Positions 1 to 6,308 of a stretch of 7,931 bases of DNA are shown piece after piece. The first letter of the stretch is position 1. Each line of letters starts with the position of its first letter. The notes under the pieces were generated by a model. The model made no database searches and was not told the origin of the DNA. It saw nothing but the letters and a program-made list of their open reading frames with translations. Made by a program: the position numbers and the translations under genes. The stretch spans positions 1 through 7,931 of the forward strand of contig DATIYN010000121.1 in assembly GCA_035517595.1 (NCBI GenBank), given 5' to 3'. This DNA is from RBG-16-66-20 sp035517595. GTDB lineage: Bacteria > Pseudomonadota > Gammaproteobacteria > Burkholderiales > SG8-39.

Positions 1-487
1 GCTGCAGCGCATCGCCGAGGATGCCGGGACCCGGCTGCGCGTGATTGCTGCCGTCGAACAGGCGAACGACGCGCAGAAGCACGTGCTCGGCGACAAGATC
101 AAGAAGCGCTTCGGCGGCAAGCTGAAGGGCCGGACCTTCGCTGTCTGGGGGCTCGCGTTCAAGCCGAATACCGACGATATGCGCGAGGCGCCGAGCCTGA
201 CCCTGATCGCGGACCTGCTCGCCGCCGGCGCAAAGGTCCGAGCCTATGATCCCGTGGCGAGGCCGGAAATAGAGAATATCGTCATTGCAAAATCGGCTGC
301 GGACGCGCTGCAGGGCAGCGACGCGCTCGCAATCGTGACCGAATGGGCGGAGTTCCGGTCGCCGGATTTCGGCGCGCTGAAGAAGGCGCTGAAGACGCCC
401 GCGATCTTCGACGGCCGGAACCTGTACGATCCGGCCCTGATGCGCGAGCTCGGCTTCGAGTATTTCGGCGTGGGGAGGAGGCCATGA
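1..487 (+). CDS. ugd: UDP-glucose 6-dehydrogenase, C-terminal part (cut by the left window edge)
   Basis: The reading frame is open from base 2 and gives 161 residues before the TGA at 485-487. The enzyme oxidises UDP-glucose to UDP-glucuronate with two NAD+ in the cytoplasm, supplying surface polysaccharides and lipid A modification. What is visible is the end of the central helical domain (AAVEQANDAQK) and the C-terminal UDP-binding domain, with the typical strand and turn FAVWGLAFKPNTDDMREAPS followed by a Rossmann-like half (AYDP) and the family's closing FDGRNLYDP. The NAD-binding domain and catalytic cysteine lie upstream of the window. GTG at 41 is internal, because homologous sequence continues to the edge, so it is not the start. 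Its stop overlaps the hldA start as ATGA. UDP-GlcNAc or GDP-mannose dehydrogenases share this fold, but the C-terminal wording and heptose-gene neighbours favour Ugd. Confidence 0.9.
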   Translation, partial: LQRIAEDAGTRLRVIAAVEQANDAQKHVLGDKIKKRFGGKLKGRTFAVWGLAFKPNTDDMREAPSLTLIADLLAAGAKVRAYDPVARPEIENIVIAKSAADALQGSDALAIVTEWAEFRSPDFGALKKALKTPAIFDGRNLYDPALMRELGFEYFGVGRRP

Positions 488-1425
488 CGGCGCACGCGGC
501 GCGCGGGCGCGCTCCGGATACGCGCAAGGCGCGCGTGCTCGTGGTGGGCGACGTGATGCTCGACCGCTACTGGTTCGGGGAGGTGTCGCGCATCTCGCCG
601 GAGGCGCCGGTGCCGGTGGTGCGATTCCGGCACCAGGAAGAGCGCCTCGGCGGCGCTGCCAACGTGGCCAACAATTGCGTGCAGCTGGGCGCGCGCACGC
701 AGCTGCTGTCGGTCACCGGCGCCGACGAGGCGGGTGACCGCATCGAGCGCCTGGCGAGCGAGGCCGGCATCAAGGCCAGCCTGCACCGCGACCCGCGCAC
801 GCCGACCACGGTCAAGCTGCGCGTGCTGTCGAAGCAGCAGCTGCTGCGCGTGGACTTCGAGACGCCGCCTTCGGGCGAGGCGCTTGCCTCCAAGCTCGCC
901 GAATTCCGGGCGGCGCTGCCCGCGTGCAACATCGTGATCCTCTCGGACTACGGCAAGGGCGGGCTCGCGCACATCGCCCGGATGATCGGCATGGCGCGCG
1001 CGGCGGGCAAGCGCGTGCTAGTGGATCCGAAGGGCGACGACTGGTCGCGCTACAAGGGCGCGCACGTCGTGACGCCCAACCGCAAGGAGCTCGCCGACGT
1101 GGTCGGCACCTGGAAATCCGAAGGCGATCTCGAGCGCCGCGTGCGCCGGCTGCGCGCGCAGCTCGGCCTGGACGCGCTGCTGCTCACGCGCGGCCACGAG
1201 GGCATGTCGCTCTACACGAAGAACAAGCCCGTGCACGTGAAGGCCGAGGCGCGCGAGGTCTACGACGTGAGCGGCGCCGGCGACACCGTGATCGCCACGC
1301 TCGGCACGATGCTCGCCTCGGGCGTGCGCCTGGAGCAGGCGATGCGCATCGCCAACCGCGCCGGCGGGATCAAGGTGGCCAAGCTCGGCACCGCCGTGGT
1401 CACGCGCCGGGAGCTTTTCGGCTAG
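484..1425 (+). CDS. hldA: D-glycero-beta-D-manno-heptose-7-phosphate kinase (stand-alone HldA/RfaE1)
   Basis: A 313-residue PfkB/ribokinase-family sugar kinase. It phosphorylates heptose-7-phosphate at C1 with ATP, an early step of ADP-heptose synthesis for the LPS inner core. Visible motifs are GDVMLDRYW near residues 22-30, the substrate loop RISPEAPVPVV at 36-46, the glycine-rich LGGAANVANN at 55-64, and the anion-hole/catalytic motif SGAGDT with the probable base Asp267. The protein ends about where the kinase domain ends, so the adenylyltransferase half that makes fused HldE about 477 residues long in E. coli is absent. ATG 484 is preferred over the in-frame ATG at 343, which lies deep inside ugd. 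It has a GGAGGAGG purine run at 474-481 and gives the usual short N-terminal tail. The gene overlaps ugd by 4 bp and is followed by hldD after 2 nt. Confidence 0.93.
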   Translation: MTAHAARGRAPDTRKARVLVVGDVMLDRYWFGEVSRISPEAPVPVVRFRHQEERLGGAANVANNCVQLGARTQLLSVTGADEAGDRIERLASEAGIKASLHRDPRTPTTVKLRVLSKQQLLRVDFETPPSGEALASKLAEFRAALPACNIVILSDYGKGGLAHIARMIGMARAAGKRVLVDPKGDDWSRYKGAHVVTPNRKELADVVGTWKSEGDLERRVRRLRAQLGLDALLLTRGHEGMSLYTKNKPVHVKAEAREVYDVSGAGDTVIATLGTMLASGVRLEQAMRIANRAGGIKVAKLGTAVVTRRELFG

Positions 1426-1427
1426 CC

Positions 1428-2405
1428 ATGCTGCACGTCGTCACCGGCGCGGCGGGATTCATCGGCTCGAGGCTCGTAGCCGCGCTCAACCGCGCGGGTG
1501 TCAGCGAAATCCTCGCCGTGGACGACCTCGAGAACGGCGCCAAGTCGAAGAACCTCGCCGCGCTCGAGATCGACGACTACCTCGACAAGCGCGACTTCCT
1601 CGCCCAGCTCGAGTCGGGGCGCCTGGACGGCGCGATCGAGGCGATCCTGCACCAGGGCGCCTGCTCCGACACCATGGCCACGGACGGCCGCTACGTGATG
1701 GAGACCAACTACGGCTACTCCAAGGCGCTGTTCGACTGGTGCCAGGACGAGGAAGTGCCGCTCATCTACGCCTCCTCCGCGGCGGTCTACGGCGCGGGCC
1801 GGGAGTTCGGCGAGGCGCGCGAGAACGAGAATCCGCTCAACGTCTACGCGTACTCGAAGCACTTGTTCGACCAGTACGTGCGCAAGCGCAAGGCCGAAGA
1901 CGGAGCGCAGGTCGCGGGCCTGCGCTACTTCAACGTCTACGGGCCGAACGAGGCGCACAAGGGGCGCATGGCATCGGTCGCCTTCCACGCCTACCACCAG
2001 TTTCGAGCGGAAGGGCGCGTGAAGCTGTTCGCCGGCAGCGACGGCTATGCCGACGGCGAGCAGGAGCGCGACTTCGTGCACGTCGACGACGCGGTCCGCG
2101 TGAACCTCTGGCTGCTGGAGAACCGCGGCGTGTCGGGGATCTTCAATTGCGGGACCGGCCGCTCGCAGACCTTCAACGACCTCGCCGCGGCGGTGATCAA
2201 CACGGTCAACGGCTCGGACCTGCCGATCGAGGAACTGGCTGCGAAGGGATGGGTCGAATACATCCCGTTCCCGCCGCAGCTCGTCGGCAGGTACCAGAGC
2301 TACACGCAGGCCGACCTCGCGATGCTGAGGGAGGCCGGCTACGACGGCACGTTCCGCTCCGTCGAGGAAGGCGTCCCGGACTACGTGCGCGAGCTCATGA
2401 CGTGA
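1428..2405 (+). CDS. hldD: ADP-glyceromanno-heptose 6-epimerase
   Basis: A 325-residue extended short-chain dehydrogenase/reductase. It inverts C6 of ADP-D-glycero-D-manno-heptose to the L,D form used by LPS core heptosyltransferases. The N-terminal nucleotide-binding motif is TGAAGFIGS at residues 6-14, with VDDLENG following the second strand. The catalytic set is Ser116 in YASSAAVYG and the YxxxK pair Tyr140/Lys144 in VYAYSKHLFDQ, at the numbering known from the E. coli enzyme. RYFNVYGP and HKGRMASVAFH carry the substrate-site region, and QERDFVHVDD is the usual C-terminal-domain motif. ATG 1428 lies 2 nt after the hldA stop with only a distant GGGAG (about 14 nt upstream), so initiation probably depends on ribosomes terminating at hldA. 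The stop overlaps the GTG of cysM. Motifs, length and context all agree. Confidence 0.95.
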   Translation: MLHVVTGAAGFIGSRLVAALNRAGVSEILAVDDLENGAKSKNLAALEIDDYLDKRDFLAQLESGRLDGAIEAILHQGACSDTMATDGRYVMETNYGYSKALFDWCQDEEVPLIYASSAAVYGAGREFGEARENENPLNVYAYSKHLFDQYVRKRKAEDGAQVAGLRYFNVYGPNEAHKGRMASVAFHAYHQFRAEGRVKLFAGSDGYADGEQERDFVHVDDAVRVNLWLLENRGVSGIFNCGTGRSQTFNDLAAAVINTVNGSDLPIEELAAKGWVEYIPFPPQLVGRYQSYTQADLAMLREAGYDGTFRSVEEGVPDYVRELMT

Positions 2406-3301
2406 AGACCCGCACCATCGAGGAGTTCATCGGCAACACGCCGCTGGTGCGGCTGCAGCGGCTGAGCGCGGACGCCGAGGAGCACGGCAACGTCGTGCTT
2501 GCCAAGCTGGAGGGCGAAAACCCGGCGGGCTCGGTGAAGGACCGGCCCGCGATCTCGATGATCCGGCGCGCCGAGGAGCGCGGCGCGATCCGCAAGGGCG
2601 ACGTGCTCATCGAGCCGACCTCGGGGAACACGGGCATCGGCCTGGCGATGGCGGCCGCAGTGCGCGGCTACCGCATGATCCTCGTCATGCCCGAGCACTT
2701 GTCGGTGGAGCGCCGGCAAACCATGCGCGCCTTCGGCGCCGAGATCATCCTGACGCCGCAGAAGGGCGGCATGGAAGGCGCGCGCGACCTCGCCGAGAAG
2801 CTGGTGAGGGAAAAGAAAGGCGTCATGCTCGACCAGTTCGCCAATCCGGACAATCCGCGCGCGCACTACGAGACCACGGGTCCCGAGATCTGGCGCGACA
2901 CCGAAGGCAAGATCACCCATTTCGTGTCGTCGATGGGCACCACGGGCACGATCATGGGCTGCTCGCGCTTCTTCAAGGAGAAGAACCCGAAGATCCAGAT
3001 CATCGGCTGCCAGCCGTCGGAGGGCTCGCAGATTCCGGGCATCCGCAAGTGGCCGGAGGCCTACCTGCCGAAGATCTTCGACCGGTCGCGAGTAGACCGC
3101 GTGGAACACGTGAGCCAGGCCGACGCCGAGGAGACGGCGCGGCGCCTTGCGCGCGAGGAGGGCATCTTCGCGGGCATCTCCTCCGGCGGCGCGGTCTCGG
3201 TGGCGCTGCGCGTCGCTAAGGACCTTAGGAACGCCGTCATCGTTGCGGTGGTCTGCGATCGCGGCGACCGGTACCTCTCGACGGGAGTGTTTCCGGATTG
3301 A
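2402..3301 (+). CDS. cysM: Cysteine synthase B (O-acetylserine/O-phosphoserine sulfhydrylase type, PLP enzyme)
   Basis: A 299-residue fold-type II PLP enzyme that makes cysteine (or S-sulfocysteine from thiosulfate in known CysM) from O-acetylserine in the cytoplasm. Seen in order: IGNTPLVRL at 10-18; the PLP-lysine motif ENPAGSVKDRP with Lys46; the substrate loop PTSGNTG at 72-78; the PLP-phosphate loop GTTGT; and the C-terminal FAGISSGGAV followed by CDRGDRYLSTGVF. The CysM-type IPGIRKWPEAYLP and the length (E. coli CysM has 303 residues) separate it from CysK. The GTG start at 2402 sits in GTGA overlapping the hldD stop. The ATG at 2397 is in the hldD frame, so GTG is the only start that keeps the conserved N-terminus. 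No sulfur-metabolism gene is nearby; its place behind heptose genes is conserved in many betaproteobacteria, as I recall. Confidence 0.94.
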   Translation: MKTRTIEEFIGNTPLVRLQRLSADAEEHGNVVLAKLEGENPAGSVKDRPAISMIRRAEERGAIRKGDVLIEPTSGNTGIGLAMAAAVRGYRMILVMPEHLSVERRQTMRAFGAEIILTPQKGGMEGARDLAEKLVREKKGVMLDQFANPDNPRAHYETTGPEIWRDTEGKITHFVSSMGTTGTIMGCSRFFKEKNPKIQIIGCQPSEGSQIPGIRKWPEAYLPKIFDRSRVDRVEHVSQADAEETARRLAREEGIFAGISSGGAVSVALRVAKDLRNAVIVAVVCDRGDRYLSTGVFPD

Positions 3302-4068
3302 CGCCGGTCCTGGCGTTTGACATCGAGACGATCCCGGATGTCGCCGGGATCAGGCGCCTGCACGGCCTGCCGGCCGACCTGCCGGACGCCGAGGTCGCCG
3401 AGATCGCCTTCCAGATCCGGCGCGTCAAGTCCGGCAGCGATTTCCTCGCGCCGCACCTGCACAAGGTGGTGGTGATTTCCTGCGTCCTGCGCGGCGACGA
3501 GGGCCTGCGGGTGTTCTCGCTGGAGGGGCAGGAGAAGGACCTGATCCAGCGCTTCTACGACGGCCTCGAGAAGTTCGTGCCGCAGCTGGTGTCCTGGAAC
3601 GGCGGCGGCTTCGACCTGCCGGTGCTCAACTACCGCGGCCTCGCGCTCGGCGTGACGGCGCCCCTGTTCTGGGAGACCGGCGACGGCAACCGCGACTTCC
3701 GCTTCAACAACTACGTTTCGCGCTACCACTCGCGCCACCTCGACCTCATGGACGTGCTGGCGATGTACCAGCCGCGCAACAACGCGCCGCTGGACGAGGT
3801 GGCGCAGATCGCCGGGCTGCCCGGCAAGATCGGGGTGGGCGGCGCGAAGGTCTGGGCGGCCTGGCTGGCGGGCGAGAGCGCGAAGATCCGCGACTATTGC
3901 GAGGCCGATACCGTGAACACCTACCTGCTCTACCTGCGCTACCAGTTGCTCAGGGGGGCTTTCTCGAGGGATGTCCATCAACACGAAATCAAGATCCTGA
4001 GAAGCTATTTGCAAGAACAAGCCAAGCCCCATTGGCGCGAGTTCCTGAAGCTCTGGGATGCAGCTTGA
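3298..4068 (+). CDS. Predicted 3'-5' exonuclease related to the PolB exonuclease domain (DEDDy)
   Basis: A 256-residue stand-alone nuclease of the DnaQ-like/ribonuclease H-like fold, in the group described as related to the exonuclease domain of DNA polymerase B. The acidic motifs are complete: ExoI FDIETIP with Asp8 and Glu10, ExoII SWNGGGFDLPVL with Asp106, and ExoIII YCEAD with Tyr200 and Asp204, which makes it the DEDDy type. A two-metal 3'-5' exonuclease acting on DNA or RNA is expected, but the physiological substrate is not known to me. The start is TTG 3298 inside TTGA, overlapping the cysM stop, with GGGAG at 3283-3287. It places the ExoI strand at the N-terminus as in relatives, and no alternative in-frame start lies close upstream. 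Its end overlaps rlmD by 11 bp. No polymerase domain follows, so this is not a truncated polymerase. Confidence 0.85.
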   Translation: MTPVLAFDIETIPDVAGIRRLHGLPADLPDAEVAEIAFQIRRVKSGSDFLAPHLHKVVVISCVLRGDEGLRVFSLEGQEKDLIQRFYDGLEKFVPQLVSWNGGGFDLPVLNYRGLALGVTAPLFWETGDGNRDFRFNNYVSRYHSRHLDLMDVLAMYQPRNNAPLDEVAQIAGLPGKIGVGGAKVWAAWLAGESAKIRDYCEADTVNTYLLYLRYQLLRGAFSRDVHQHEIKILRSYLQEQAKPHWREFLKLWDAA

Positions 4069-5350
4069 GATCGAAGCGCTGGACGCCGCCGGCCGCGGCG
4101 TCGGGCGCCGCGACGGCAAGGTCGTCTTCGTCGAGGGCGCGCTCGCGGGCGAGCTCGTCGAGGCGCAGCTGCTGCGCGGCAAGCCGAAGTTCGACCTCGC
4201 GCGCGTCGCGCGGGTCTTGCGGCCTTCGTCGTCGCGGCGCGAGCCGCGCTGCCCGCATTTCGGCGTCTGCGGCGGCTGCGCCACGCAGCACGCGGACGCG
4301 CGCACGCAGATCGCCGCCAAGCAGCGCGGGCTCGAGGACAACCTCGCAAGAATCGGGAAACTGAGCGGCAAGGACGCGCCGGGCGCGATGCTCGCGCCGA
4401 TCCAGGGCGAGGAGTGGGGCTATCGCCATCGCGCGCGCCTGTCGGTGCGCTATGTCGAGAGCAAAGGCGGCGCGCTCGTGGGGTTCCGCGAGCGCCGCTC
4501 GACCTACGTCGCGGACATGCGCAGCTGCGCGGTGCTGCCGGAGGCGGTGTCGGCGCTCATCGTGCCGTTGCGCGGTCTGGTCGGCGCGCTCTCCGTGCGC
4601 GACCGCGTCCCGCAGATCGAAATCGCCGTGGGCGAGGAGGGAACCGTGCTCGTGTTCCGCCACCTCAGCGACCTCTCGGCGGCCGACGCCGATGCGCTGC
4701 GCGCGTTCGCCGGGGCGCACGGCGTGCGGATCTGGCTGCAGCCGGCCGGCCCGGAAAGCGCGCATCCCTTCCATCCGCGGGAGCCGGCCACGTTGTCCTA
4801 TGCGCTGCCGGAGTTCGGCGTGAGGCTGCAATTCGCGCCGACCGAGTTCACGCAGGTGAACCCCGCGGTCAACCGGCTGCTCGTCGCGCGCGCGCTGCAG
4901 CTGCTCGACCCGCGGCCCGGCGAGCGCGTGGCGGATCTGTTCTGCGGCATCGGCAACTTCGCGCTGCCGATCGCCGCGCGCGGCGCGCAGGTCATCGGCT
5001 TCGAGGGCAGCGCGCCGCTCGTCGAGCGCGCGCGCGCGAACGCCGCCGCGAACGGGCTGGTCGCGCAGTTCGAGGTCGCCGACCTGTTCCGTCCGCACCT
5101 GGAGCCCTACGGCCGCTTCGACAAGTACCTGCTCGACCCGCCGCGCGAGGGCGCGGCGGCGCTCGTCGCCGCGCTGCCCGACGCCTGGCCGCGGCGCATC
5201 GTCTACGTTTCCTGCGACCCGGCCACGCTCGCGCGCGACGCCGAGGTGCTCGTGCACCACAAGGGCTTCGCGCTCGCCGCCGCGGGCGTGGTCAACATGT
5301 TCCCTCACACGGCGCACGTCGAGTCCATCGCCCTTTTCGAACGGGGATAG
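4058..5350 (+). CDS. rlmD: 23S rRNA (uracil-1939-C5)-methyltransferase, TrmA/RumA family
   Basis: A 430-residue SAM-dependent RNA m5U methyltransferase. The N-terminal TRAM RNA-binding domain covers about residues 1-55 (IEALDAAGRGVGRRDGKVVF). Four cysteines for a [4Fe-4S] cluster are present: Cys65, Cys71 and Cys74 in CPHFGVCGGC, and Cys157 in MRSCAVL. That cluster distinguishes RlmD from TrmA. The central motif FTQVN precedes the Rossmann methyltransferase domain, with the SAM loop DLFCGIGNF at 293-301, LDPPREGA, the nucleophile Cys386 in YVSCDP, and the likely base Glu422 in HVESIALFER. The related RlmC is shorter and lacks the TRAM domain. ATG 4058 overlaps the exonuclease gene by 11 bp and has no good Shine-Dalgarno, again pointing to coupling. 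It is the last gene of the plus-strand unit and converges on the yccA-like gene. Confidence 0.93.
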   Translation: MQLEIEALDAAGRGVGRRDGKVVFVEGALAGELVEAQLLRGKPKFDLARVARVLRPSSSRREPRCPHFGVCGGCATQHADARTQIAAKQRGLEDNLARIGKLSGKDAPGAMLAPIQGEEWGYRHRARLSVRYVESKGGALVGFRERRSTYVADMRSCAVLPEAVSALIVPLRGLVGALSVRDRVPQIEIAVGEEGTVLVFRHLSDLSAADADALRAFAGAHGVRIWLQPAGPESAHPFHPREPATLSYALPEFGVRLQFAPTEFTQVNPAVNRLLVARALQLLDPRPGERVADLFCGIGNFALPIAARGAQVIGFEGSAPLVERARANAAANGLVAQFEVADLFRPHLEPYGRFDKYLLDPPREGAAALVAALPDAWPRRIVYVSCDPATLARDAEVLVHHKGFALAAAGVVNMFPHTAHVESIALFERG

Positions 5351-5385
5351 GAATCAAGCGTTCGCCGCAGGCCCGTAGAAAAGGA

Positions 5386-5407
5386 AAGGGCGCCCGAAGG
5401 CGCCCTT
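5386..5407 (-). terminator. Hairpin terminator between convergent rlmD and yccA-like genes
   Basis: A perfect 9-bp inverted repeat (AAGGGCGCC / GGCGCCCTT) encloses a 4-base loop. Read on the minus strand the loop is TTCG closed by C-G, the very stable UUCG tetraloop, and the stem is followed by TTCCTTTTC, a T-rich tail. This fits an intrinsic terminator 25 nt beyond the stop of the minus-strand gene. On the plus strand the same hairpin starts 36 nt after the rlmD stop but has no T run behind it, so termination there would be weaker or Rho-assisted. Confidence 0.82.
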
Positions 5408-5431
5408 CCGTGGCAAGCGACCGATCGCCGG

Positions 5432-6127
5432 CTATTCGCGTTCGCCCGACAGGGCCATCAGCAGCTGCAGCAGGTTGACGAAGACGTTCAGCAGGCTGAG
5501 GTAGACGCCCGTGGCCGCCACGATGTAGTTGGTCTCGCCCCCGGTGACGATGCGCGACAGGTCATAGAGCAGGAACAGCGAGAACACCACGATCGCGATC
5601 GTCGACAGCGCGAGCGCCAGCGCCGGGATCTGGAAGAACATGTTCGCGAACATCGCGATCACCAGCGCGATCATGCCGACGAACAGGAACTTGCCCAGGA
5701 AGCTGAAGTCGCGCTTGGTCGTCGTCGCGATCGTCCCCATCGCGAGCAGCACCAGGCCGGTGCCGCCCGCGGCGTAGCCGACGAGCTGCGCGCCGTTCTT
5801 GAGCGCCAGCGCATAGTTGAGCATCGGCCCGATCCACCAGCCGAGCAGGGCGGTCATCATCAGCAGCAGGACGATGCCCAGGCTGCTGTTGCGGTTGGCG
5901 ACGATGCCGAACTGCAGGCCGATCACCCCGGCGAGCATGCCGAGCGAGGCGATGACAGGGTGCGCGAGCACGATCGCGCCCGTGAGCATGCCGACGTAGG
6001 CGCCCGCGACGGTCGGCACCATCGTGAGCGCGAGCAGCAGGTAGGTGTTGCGCAGGACCTTCTGGGCTTCCGGCGCGATCACCGTGCCGGCATAGCCCCG
6101 GGTTGCGGGCTGATATTCGGGTTGCAT
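5432..6127 (-). CDS. yccA: YccA-like inner-membrane protein of the Bax inhibitor-1 family, probable FtsH modulator
   Basis: A 231-residue integral membrane protein with seven hydrophobic segments, roughly at residues 29-50, 55-77, 82-103, 113-135, 143-163, 170-188 and 205-226, and a cytosolic N-terminal tail of about 25 residues. From memory it matches E. coli YccA in several places: QKVLRNTY, TTKRDFSFLG, NMFFQIPAL, GGETNYI and VYLSLLN. The last has Ser where many BI-1 relatives have Asp (LYLDxxN), as YccA does. E. coli YccA binds and inhibits the membrane protease FtsH, and its N-terminal tail lets FtsH degrade it. Function here is inferred by homology; generic BI-1 membership is certain, YccA orthology likely. 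The start is supported by GGAGG at 6133-6137. The gene is monocistronic, with a heat-shock-type promoter upstream and a hairpin terminator downstream. Confidence 0.88.
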   Translation of the reverse strand: MQPEYQPATRGYAGTVIAPEAQKVLRNTYLLLALTMVPTVAGAYVGMLTGAIVLAHPVIASLGMLAGVIGLQFGIVANRNSSLGIVLLLMMTALLGWWIGPMLNYALALKNGAQLVGYAAGGTGLVLLAMGTIATTTKRDFSFLGKFLFVGMIALVIAMFANMFFQIPALALALSTIAIVVFSLFLLYDLSRIVTGGETNYIVAATGVYLSLLNVFVNLLQLLMALSGERE

Positions 6128-6187
6128 ACGTTCCTCCAGGATTCGGTGCTGCTTAGAGTATCAAAAAGCCCTTAAGTTTCAATGACG

Positions 6188-6193
6188 GATAAT
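6188..6193 (+). promoter_or_regulatory. Possible -10 box of the tRNA-Ser promoter
   Basis: GATAAT matches TATAAT at five of six positions and lies 27 nt before the mature tRNA 5' end. It is followed by a GC-rich stretch (GGGGGCGCGACCCGCC), the kind of discriminator seen at stringently controlled stable-RNA promoters. No convincing -35 box is found 16-18 nt upstream, so the call is weak. It overlaps the -10 region of the divergent heat-shock-type promoter. Confidence 0.3.
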
Positions 6194-6220
6194 ATGGGGG
6201 CGCGACCCGCCGGTTTCAAC
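6191..6220 (-). promoter_or_regulatory. Candidate heat-shock (sigma-32/RpoH) promoter of the yccA-like gene
   Basis: On the minus strand the sequence reads GTTGAAA (6214-6220), a 14-nt spacer, then CCCCATATT (6191-6199). The known RpoH consensus is CTTGAAA, 11-16 nt, CCCCATnT, so all but the first base of the -35 and the whole -10 agree. Transcription would start near 6184, giving a leader of about 57 nt before the ATG. A weaker housekeeping-type alternative lies downstream: TTGAAA at 6177-6182, 16 nt, TACTCT at 6155-6160. The match is seen directly; use by RpoH is inferred. Confidence 0.68.
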
Positions 6221-6308
6221 GGAGAGTTGGCAGAGCGGTCGAATGCGGCGGTCTTGAAAACCGTTAGCCCGCAAGGGCTCGGGGGTTCGAATCCCTCACT
6301 CTCCGCCA
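6221..6308 (+). tRNA. tRNA-Ser, anticodon UGA, CCA encoded
   Basis: The 88-nt gene folds as a class II tRNA. The acceptor stem is GGAGAGT (6221-6227) with ACTCTCC (6298-6304), the discriminator is G6305, and CCA is encoded at 6306-6308. The anticodon stem GCGGT/ACCGT (6248-6252/6260-6264) holds the loop CTTGAAA, giving anticodon TGA at 6255-6257. The long variable arm AGCCC-GCAA-GGGCT (6266-6279) is the hallmark of serine tRNAs. The T arm is GGGGG-TTCGAAT-CCCTC, with one G-U pair. The D region GGCAGAGCGGTCGAATGC is typical of tRNA-Ser. It decodes UCA and, by wobble, other UCN codons. No integrase gene or duplicated tRNA 3' end suggests use as an integration site within the window. Confidence 0.97.

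Noticed and set aside
343..483. Earlier in-frame ATG for hldA
   Set aside because: It would overlap ugd by about 140 bp and add an Arg-rich tail absent from the family. The 4-bp ATGA overlap at 484 has a Shine-Dalgarno sequence.
3061..4371. 436-codon open frame on the minus strand opposite cysM, the exonuclease gene and rlmD
   Set aside because: Arg/Ala/His-rich composition without recognisable domains, typical of antisense frames in GC-rich DNA. The opposite strand encodes proteins with complete catalytic motifs across the whole stretch.
3989..5317. 442-codon open frame on the minus strand opposite rlmD
   Set aside because: A low-complexity Arg/Ala/Glu/His translation that mirrors the codon pattern of rlmD. 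The plus strand has the full cysteine cluster, SAM and nucleophile motifs.
6291..6308. tRNA-Ser 3' end as a possible attachment site for an integrated element
   Set aside because: No integrase, no repeated copy of the tRNA 3' end, and ordinary metabolic genes on both sides.
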